Below are positions 29,461-37,700 of a stretch of DNA of 61,862 bases, in pieces. Source of the stretch: a virus; the IMG/VR virus record IMGVR_UViG_3300037502_000606, positions 1 to 61,862 of that record; one strand, given 5' to 3'. The notes under the pieces were generated by a model that had not been told where the DNA came from, did no database searches, and saw nothing but the letters and a program-made list of their open reading frames with translations. Position numbers and translations under genes: made by a program. The number at the start of each line of letters is the position of its first letter. Within the stretch, counting starts at the first letter, position 1.

Positions 29461-30170
29461 GCTGCCTCCTGGAACTTGTTCTTAGCGTTGGTAAAGACTG
29501 CCATTAGATCTTTGTGGAACACCGCGTCAACGTTCTTCACAGCCTCAAAGAGCGTCTTGTTATTGCGGTAGATAGACATGACGTCGTCTTGCGAACCAGC
29601 CGCTTCTAAGGCGATATGAGAGGCTCTCTTAACCAACTCCAGCCACTCAGTAGGATCTCCCTCTGGCTCAGCCGGGGCAACGATCTGCCAGGCCCCTTCT
29701 CTGCCTACGATCTTCTTTGGCGCCTCTTTGACTTCTGCCTTTGGCTCGACCTTTGGTTCAGGCTTAGGCGTGGGCTTAGGAGTAGGTTTAACTTCCTCTC
29801 CCGTCGTGGCATCCAGGGCATCGTGCTCGACGATCTCAAAGGCGTTCGTCCACAGATACCGACGGAGATAAGTCTGTACGGCTCCAAGGTTCTGGACGGC
29901 ATGACAGCCCTTCAGTTCAGCCGATGACATGGGAGAACTAAAGACTATGCACTCGCTATTGGTCGTGTCATAGATGTTCAGGAAGGCGTTGTTCGCGGTG
30001 TAGGAGACAACCCCGCAGAGACCCACTTCGTTACAGATCTCTTGGATAGCTGGAAGGAAGTCTCCCAGTTCAAAGTATTCGTACCCTGCAAACTTGTTCT
30101 TCCCTGACTTGGTAAGTTTGCGACCCTGTAACTTGACTCGGGCTTGTTGTAGTTTTGCGTAGACAGTCAT
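29457..30170 (-). CDS. ERF-family single-strand annealing protein
   Basis: The 237-residue protein fits the ERF recombinase family: AKLQQARVKLQGRKLTKSGK and NKFAGYEYFELGDFLPAIQE near the N-terminus, and LGAVQTYLRRYLWTNAFEIV (about 93-112), the family's hallmark. A Pro/Lys/Glu-rich linker precedes a helical C-terminus. It anneals complementary single strands made by the RecB-like exonuclease, giving recombination-dependent replication. The ATG overlaps the previous stop codon. Confidence 0.85.
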   Translation of the reverse strand: MTVYAKLQQARVKLQGRKLTKSGKNKFAGYEYFELGDFLPAIQEICNEVGLCGVVSYTANNAFLNIYDTTNSECIVFSSPMSSAELKGCHAVQNLGAVQTYLRRYLWTNAFEIVEHDALDATTGEEVKPTPKPTPKPEPKVEPKAEVKEAPKKIVGREGAWQIVAPAEPEGDPTEWLELVKRASHIALEAAGSQDDVMSIYRNNKTLFEAVKNVDAVFHKDLMAVFTNAKNKFQEAA

Positions 30171-30322
30171 CAAGAAATCCTTTTGTAGTATTCATCAACC
30201 AACGCCGTAGCGCAGTTCGCTAGGTCTTTTGTGAACTCTGGATCGCCTAGCCAATCCATGACCTCCGCGTTAGACGCTAAGGCCAACATGAACTTAAGCA
30301 GCAGTTCCTGTCTTGTTTCCAT
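30170..30322 (-). CDS. small helical protein of the recombination operon
   Basis: The 50-residue protein starts at ATG 30322 after GGAGAG and ends in the overlap with the ERF gene. The sequence METRQELLLKFMLALASNAE is helical and acidic. It overlaps the RecB-like gene by 29 bases in another frame. Function unknown. Confidence 0.6.
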   Translation of the reverse strand: METRQELLLKFMLALASNAEVMDWLGDPEFTKDLANCATALVDEYYKRIS

Positions 30323-31193
30323 TGATACTCTCCTGATAGTCCCGCCATTGTTGGCAGTACATGTTGACTGGGCAGAATGATTCACAACGGGTCCGACTGC
30401 CCGGACGGACCTCCAACTCTTGCGTCTTGGGATCGAGCGCAGCCTCCGCTTCCTCCTTGACTTCATATACCTTGATAGCCCGGACGCCACCCTTCTTCTT
30501 GATAGCGTAGGTTGTAGGCCGCTCCCACATCTCATCAGGGGTGCATGGGGGTAGATCCTCATCTGTCTCCATGGCAAACTCACAGGCCGAGTGCAAGGCC
30601 AACCGCTTGGCTATGTACTCCTCTCGATCCTGATAGGGCCATAGCTTGATAGGGATCTCTTTGATGGGGGCTTGAGGATAGTCTGGGTTCTTTGCTGCCT
30701 CCCGCCGCGACCAGTCCCGGATGATGGCTACGATGCCCAGGTTACTCACATGATGGTCATGCTTAACCGTCTCAACCAGCCAGGCGTAGATGTTCAACTG
30801 GTTTTCCCAGTCTATCTTCTCGTTCATCACCGCCCATGCCGAAGTGGTCTTGTAGTCCCGTATGGCAATCCCACCCTGGTCATCCAGGATCTGTAGGTCT
30901 ACGGCACCAGAGATCCGCCAGCCCTCCAGGGTAGCGTGTAGCCGCTCCTCAACGATATGGTTGTCTGCCTTGCCATGCTCCAGTACGCCATGAACGGCTG
31001 TACCAAAGATACTCCATACCATGTCAGCTACGTCCTGTTCCAACTCGTCTTCAAATTTCTTGGTCAGAGCCACAATCTTCGGGCTGTTGAGTAGCTGCGT
31101 AGCCGAGAGGTGGGCCTTACCTTTTGAATAAGTCGGGCGCTTCAAGACATTGATGAACGTCTCTGGTATGTTGTGCTTGTTCGTTAGCTTCAT
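30294..31193 (-). CDS. RecB/Cas4-like PD-(D/E)XK exonuclease
   Basis: The start at MKLTNKHNIP follows CAGGAGAGCAC. The 299-residue protein has the RecB-family nuclease motifs: the early histidine in FGTAVHGVLEH, EGWRISGAVDLQIL (first acidic residue) and IRDYKTT (K of the PD-(D/E)XK core). A C-terminal cysteine cluster RTRCESFCPVNMYC may hold an iron-sulphur cluster as in Cas4. It probably resects DNA ends for the ERF annealing protein. It is the first gene of the early operon. Confidence 0.85.
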   Translation of the reverse strand: MKLTNKHNIPETFINVLKRPTYSKGKAHLSATQLLNSPKIVALTKKFEDELEQDVADMVWSIFGTAVHGVLEHGKADNHIVEERLHATLEGWRISGAVDLQILDDQGGIAIRDYKTTSAWAVMNEKIDWENQLNIYAWLVETVKHDHHVSNLGIVAIIRDWSRREAAKNPDYPQAPIKEIPIKLWPYQDREEYIAKRLALHSACEFAMETDEDLPPCTPDEMWERPTTYAIKKKGGVRAIKVYEVKEEAEAALDPKTQELEVRPGSRTRCESFCPVNMYCQQWRDYQESINGNKTGTAA

Positions 31194-31224
31194 GTGCTCT
31201 CCTGTTATATCGTTCCTATGCAAT

Positions 31225-31253
31225 ATACTAGCTTCTGATCGTGCATATAGCAA
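31225..31253 (-). promoter_or_regulatory. candidate early leftward promoter
   Basis: On the minus strand TTGCTA (31253-31248) and TAGTAT (31230-31225) are spaced by 17 bases, 32 bases upstream of the RecB-like start. This fits a sigma-70 promoter for the early operon. A perfect operator lies 30 bases upstream (31283-31307). Confidence 0.6.
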
Positions 31254-31282
31254 CTAAGTTCCAAAAATATTTCTGTCCGTCT

Positions 31283-31307
31283 GTACTGTAACATTATGTT
31301 ACAGTAC
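31283..31307. promoter_or_regulatory. palindromic operator (25-bp)
   Basis: This is the most extended copy: GTACTGTAACAT and ATGTTACAGTAC around one central base, perfectly symmetric. It lies between the divergent RecB-like and RuvC-like genes, so one protein could control both directions. It is closer to the RuvC start (27 bases to the ATG), where it would cover that promoter. Confidence 0.8.
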
Positions 31308-31333
31308 AACATATTGATTTATAAGGAAAAATT

Positions 31334-31783
31334 ATGCTCTACCTTGGAATTGACCCTGGATTCACCGGTGCATGGGGCCTTGTAAATCATCGAGGAGACT
31401 TCGTTGCCTGCGGGGATATGAAGCATAACGACCGCTGGATAGACACCAATCAAGTGTCCCGAGACATCATGCAGGCCAGGCAATTAGACGATGTGATGGT
31501 GGTGGTGGAGGCCGTACACGCTATGCCCAAGCAGGGCGTATCAAGCTCCTTCAAGTTTGGGATGGCCTATGGCGCTGCCATTGCAATCGCAACGCGGTTC
31601 TCTCAGTTTGAACTTGTTCCGCCCAGGGTCTGGAAGAAGGATATGGGACTGACGGCAGACAAGAAGGACAGCCTGGTCATGGCCCGAGAGCTATGGCCAG
31701 ACTCCCCTCTTGAAAGAGTGAAGGATAACGGCAGGGCAGAAGCCCTTCTCCTAGCTGAGTGGCTACGGAGAGCTTATCTCTGA
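31334..31783 (+). CDS. RuvC-like Holliday junction resolvase
   Basis: The 149-residue protein has the RuvC/RNase H-like pattern: GIDPGF with D7, VVVEAVHAM with E59, and DNGRAEALLLAEW (about 131-143) with the last acidic residues. It resolves junctions in the concatemer before packaging and so partners TerL. It is encoded alone on the plus strand, overlapping the giant gene's end by ten bases. Other RNase H-like enzymes are possible but RuvC is favoured. Confidence 0.85.
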   Translation: MLYLGIDPGFTGAWGLVNHRGDFVACGDMKHNDRWIDTNQVSRDIMQARQLDDVMVVVEAVHAMPKQGVSSSFKFGMAYGAAIAIATRFSQFELVPPRVWKKDMGLTADKKDSLVMARELWPDSPLERVKDNGRAEALLLAEWLRRAYL

Positions 31784-34700
31784 GCTGCCGCTACCCTGTC
31801 GTTGAACCGCTTCATCTGGACAGCGATCTGATTCTCTACCGCCTTGACCTGCTCCTTCGGGGCATCCTTCTCTAACAGAGCATCCCGGCGCTTACGGAGG
31901 GCCTGGAGGTTACGCTCGACCTGATTGGCGTAAGAGAAGAGCCTGGCGTCTGGATTGTCCATCAGGTACTCCTGGACGTTCTCCCGGTTCTCGCGTCTAC
32001 CTTTGATCTCCCGCTCATGTTTATTGAGCTGCATGATGTTGTTGTAGAAGCGGTTACGCTCGGCAGCAAGACCCTGGGTGTCGCCAACAAAGCGTCCAAT
32101 CAGGGGCACCTTATAGATCGGCAGATCTTCGCCTGTAACTTGGCTACGAAGAGTCTGTTCAACCTTCATAACCTCACGGCCAACACCACCAGTAAACTGA
32201 CCTATCAGGTAGTCAATCTGATCTGGGGTGGGACTCACTACTCCAGGGGTGTACTTTGTTCCACCAGAGGCATAGTTCAGGAACTCAGACAGGCCCTTGC
32301 CAACAATGCTGGCCGTCTCTCTAGCCCGTGTATACCCAGGGGTAGGATCAAGCCCAGAGATGTCTTCCTTGGCAATCGGCTTACCAGTCCAATCTACGTT
32401 CTCCGTAAGAGCAATAACAGGATCTAGGGCGGTAGGGGTTATCGTTTGAGCCGACCACCCGGCATTGCCAAGCGGGTTGAACATATCCAACGTTGCCGAG
32501 AGGATGCTGCTAATCCGCTTGGGCGTATCTTTGAACCCAGAAATCGCCCACTCTGTAGCAATTCGGCTTGTGTTAGGGATAACGTTGTATCCCAAAGGCA
32601 TTGGAATGGTAATGTACTTTGATCCGCCAATCGGCAGAACAATGTTCCGCTCTTTCACAAACTCCGGTGGCTCATCTTCATCAAAACCTGCCGCTGCAAG
32701 CGCCATGGCTTGAAGTATTCCAAGGATAATACCGCCCCCAATAATTTTTATTCCAGCCGGGCCTTTGAGCGTGTCATACATCCTGACTGTACCCTGGACG
32801 GAGGCATTGAAGAACGCATACAGAGCACCCATCTGCCGGCCAATCTGTCCCTTGCGGTTAAAGTTCACCGTAAGGTTCTTGGCCACTGACGCTGCCTGCT
32901 GCTTGGTCATGCCTTGGTCGAGCGCTACCTTATACGCAGAGAGACGAACCGCGTTCTCCATCGTCTGGTTATAGTCAGACAACCAGTCAAAGAGTGGGGT
33001 GGCTGCTTTACGAGCTATCTCTGCGGGAACTTTGAGTGTTCCGCCAGCCGTAAAGATTTTCCCAAGTTTGCTTTTCGTCCAAGATGATGGGTCGAGGATG
33101 CGTTGCAATGCCTCTGCCCGCTCTTGACTACGGCTAAACATATCTCTAAAGCCGGTCTGCGCCCCTTCTTTCTGGAACTCTTCCCAGAGCTGCGCCCAGG
33201 GACGATTCGTAGAAGGCTGACCCTTACGCTTAGCTCTTTCTTCTCCGTAGATTCCGCGAAGAGCGGGCATAACACCAGCAAGAACTTGCTTTTGCTTCCC
33301 GGCAATTGGCGTAGTGCTGAGCTGTAGCATTGCACCTTGAACGTCGCGCAAGAAGTTGATGCCGCCGAAAATTGGGTTGTACTGCGTGTTGATCTTGGCG
33401 AAATATTGAGTAAACGCCTGAGAAATACTCAGAGCTTTACTGAGCTGATCAACGTCCAGATTCTTCAACGACTCCACCATCCTCACTGCCCGAGGATCTT
33501 TGGAGTTAAAAATTAGAAACTTCTCTTCTCCGTTGATGCGGATAGGCAAAGACAGTGCGCTTGTGATCAACCGCTCGTTTGGAACCTCTTTGACTGTATT
33601 TGTTGCCGGATCAACATCCCTGCGGGTCGGCGTGTTGGCAATGTTTTGCGCGTCAGACGGGTTGATCCCCATCGAGATAAGATCATTGATTAGCTGCTGC
33701 GGATCTTTCTTGATGTAAGGATCGTATGGCAACCAGAACCCAGGATTGGGATTAGTCACCGCCAGAGCATAGACAGCCTTGGCCACACGGAGCTTCTCTG
33801 CCCGGATGATGGCCCGCTCCCGCTGCATAGCAACGTTAGCCAAGATGTCTACAACCTTACGTCCAGATCCTACAGATGCCCTGCTGAACGGTCCTTTGAT
33901 AGCAAAACCAGACCCAACGCCGACACCAACGTTCTTGACATCGTAGTCAGCTTCTTCCCGGTTTAGCGGAACATAGTGCTTGTAAGCCTTGTTCCAATTG
34001 TCAATTACCTCTTGCTTCTCTTGGCCGCTGGAGACAATAAGATCTTGCGTCCCCTTGACGATGTCATCAACCATCTTGGCAACGTCATCAAAGGCTTTCT
34101 TCTGCTGCGGGGTAAGAGCTGCTAGATACTTCTTAGCGTCTGCCGTGAGGATTCCTGATCCCCCGTCAGGCATGGTCGGATCACGTTTAGCGTTTTGGAT
34201 ATTGCGCTCTTCAGCATGGCGATTCTGTAGGTACTCTTCTACCTGATCCATGGTTAGCTTGCGATCACGCAGCGCCTTCATCAATGGCTCAAGCTCATCC
34301 TTCAAGAAGTCTTCTGTCTGTTTGGCCGTCCTGCCGTGATACAACTCCTCTTGGAGATACGGGTTCCAGGAATCAATCAGGCTCTTACGTTGCGCCGTAA
34401 TCTTTTGAACAACCCGCTTTGTATCAATGTTCTTGTCTTGGAGAACGTAGAGAATGTCATCGATCTTCGACTCATCAGGAGATCCCCAGGTCGCCTTGGG
34501 CATGGGCTGGCCAAAGATATTCTTGCTGACATTTTGGGGAACCATCGCCCGAACACCCGTCTCTGTAACAAAGTCTACGAGAGACTTGTTATCCATGCGC
34601 TCTGGCTGATCTTTCATCAGGCGATCAAAGACTTTGTGTACGCCAAGACGATTGTCGAATCCAAAGACCTTCTTCATGGACTCTATGAGCTTACGCACCG

Positions 34701-37700
34701 CAGACTTAAACCGCTCCCACTGAGTACCTAGCTTGGCAGCAAAGAGCTTCTCAGCATTGATCGCCCAATATTCTGATGGACTGAGGTACTGATAGAAGTC
34801 ATAAGACGGCATGGATTGGACAGCCGCAGCAAAGGACGCATCACTAGGAGTATCTAAGAACTCGATGACATTCTTAAAAAACGCCTGTGACTGAGCATCT
34901 TTGTTCTTTTTGACCGCCGCATCAAAGGCGCTTCTCCAGGAATCCAAGACAACCTTCTTCTGTTCAGCGGTCATCATCTGCTCAAGCGAGTGCATGATTT
35001 CGTGACGGACAGTAGAAGGATCTTCAATCCCCGACGTTCCATTCCATAGAGTCACCACCCTAGCAAACGGCTGGAAGTTTCCTGAAGACTTGTCTTCCTT
35101 TGGTTTCCTGACAGACAGACGCAGACCGTTGAGAACCCACGGCGTCTTAACATACGCATCACGGATAGTCGCTAACACCTCTGGGCTGAGATCACCCTTC
35201 TCATAGGCATCAAGAGCACGACGCAGGAAGTTCTCAGGACTACGGGAAGGTTCAGCGGTGGCATCAATGTCTTCTTTGAGCTGCTTGGCAAGCTCATCTG
35301 TAAGAGCAATGTTGCGCTGCAATTCAATGCTTGGACCCTGGGCTACGTATTCTTTGACTAGCTGGCTGCGCTTAGCACGGAGACGGGTGTACTCAACAAT
35401 CTGCTCGTCCCTTGATGCAATACGTCCAGCATCAACTTCAACCTCTGTTACAGGAGTCGTAGCATCAATGTTGTAGAGGAAGTTCTGCTTGGAACCATAC
35501 TCAACACCACGGGCCAAGATCATGTTACCGATCTGGAGAACTGCATCAGCCTTGACCACTGGAAGAGTAGTGGCCCTATCAAAGAAGTAGGCATGTCTTG
35601 TCGGATCAAAACCTAACTGGACATACCGTGGATCTTTAATAGCCTGCTGCGCCATTTGATAGGCTTCGGCTGGAGATACGTTGACGTACTCCCCTTCCAT
35701 GGTCTGAAGGGCATCTTTGGCCTGGCCAGCGGCAATCTCTAGGGCTTTGGCCTGATTGCTCAGAGCAAACGTAACATTCTTTACCATCGCTACGCTGCGG
35801 TATCCAATGGCTAAACCAGGCTTTGCCGACGTTGATTTAGGCCGGCCCTCATGTATGGATACAACGAACGTCTTGTGATTGTTCCAGGCTGGTATGTCTA
35901 AGCGCAGACCAACCTTGGTTCCATCGGGGATAGATACGTTCGCCTTGGGCTTCTTGTCTGAGGACAGGGCATTGACTACCTGCTCATCGGTCGCAGGGAC
36001 AAGCGGCTCTGTATAGACGGGGATAGGACGATACTTGTTGACCGCTGCGTCGTATTCCTCTTTGGTAAGCAGGCCAGCCTGGAGCTGTTCAGCCATAGCA
36101 GCAAGCTCAGGTGAACGCCCAGGAGGTAGCTTCTTCTTAGCCTTGGGGAGTTCTTCGTTTATCTGGTTAAGAGTCTTGGCGTCATCACCAAAGAGATCTG
36201 TCTGGGGGCTGGCTACGTCTATGGTAATAGTTTCTTTAGCCTCCACAGATCTTGGGCTTACCTTGGTTCTTCCAAGCTCTCTCAAATCTTTATCTAGCTC
36301 GACCAACGGACTAGAAAGCAACTTATCTGAGGTGCTAACAAGAGCTTCAAGCGCAGATAAAGTGTTTGTCGGAAGACCAAGTATGCGACGAGCAATATCT
36401 ACCAGCTTGCCAAAAGCTGTAAATTGTTTACTTACTTGGATGTCTTTTAAGTAATTTTGAACATCACCCTCAGACATCCCCATTGCCATCAATTCATCTA
36501 TGTTTGATAGCGTGTACGTAACTTTAAAAATGAATTTTTCATCTTTAACCGGATCGTACTTGTTTGCTTTTAATTCTTCTCTAAACTTGGTTCTCAGTTC
36601 TTGACGAAGACTTTCAAGTTCTTTTATTCGTGGATCTGATTTTTTTAGCCCCGCTGTCTGGATAACTGTTGCCGCATGAATCAGCTCATGCAAAATAGTT
36701 TGATACTCCAGCCCATTGCCGCGAGGCGCCTTTTTTCCTTGCACCAAACCATTCAGGCGATAGTCAAACTTGAATCCATCTATGTTCAGTCTGTAAGTTA
36801 CCTTGCCCTTATATCCTTGGACACGACGGCTGTCGTTAAGGATGATTGGGCCATTCATCTCTATACCGCGAGAAGAAAAATCCTTGATTCTGTTTTTAAT
36901 CTTGGATGCTATTTCTTTCGCTAGTTCGTTTGGCGCGTTATCAACTGCCCACTTAGCCAACCCAGGTACATCTAGTTTTTTTATCTCGTCATAAATCTGT
37001 TCCGCAGATTTTTCTATCTCCGCTTTAAATTCTTTTGGAGCTGGTGGCTCGGGTGGCTTGACCTCTGTAGGTTCACCAAATAAATCTGGCTCTTGTTCTA
37101 TTTCTTTGAGAGACTCAAATACCTGATCTAGCGTAGGCCGAGGAGGAACCTGCCCAAACATATCTGGCTCTTGCGATACCTGGCTTGCATCCATGGCCGC
37201 ATCGGCAAGACGAGATAGTCCTTCAGCAATGCGCTTGGTAGAACGCCCACTGTCAGCAATGAACTCCATGATCTTCTGGGCATATGGGTCTAATCCAATA
37301 GCGCCCTGCTTCACAAAGGTGGGCATTTCCTTGATAGGAACGCCCTGGCGTACAGCAGATACAAGGTTCTCAATACCCTCTACAACCTTGGAGCGAATGT
37401 CGTAATCGCCCGCCCCTGATAGTTTGACCATCTTTGGAGCAACCTTAGCCAGACTGTTGAGATACATCTTTGCGTCTGGGTTTGTGGTTGCTGCGTACAG
37501 ATCTATAAGCGCATCATTCTCATAGGCGCCGTAGAAGATGGCGTTTAACAGTCGAGCACTAGCCTCCGGGGTTGGAAGCCCGGTGGACTTGTTAATTAAC
37601 TCTGACTGCTCACTCTCCGGCATGGCCTGGATGAACTGTCTCAGAGTAGAGAGCTGCGGGACTCCCTCTTCGGTGAATTGCAAACCAGTAAGGTCGAACT

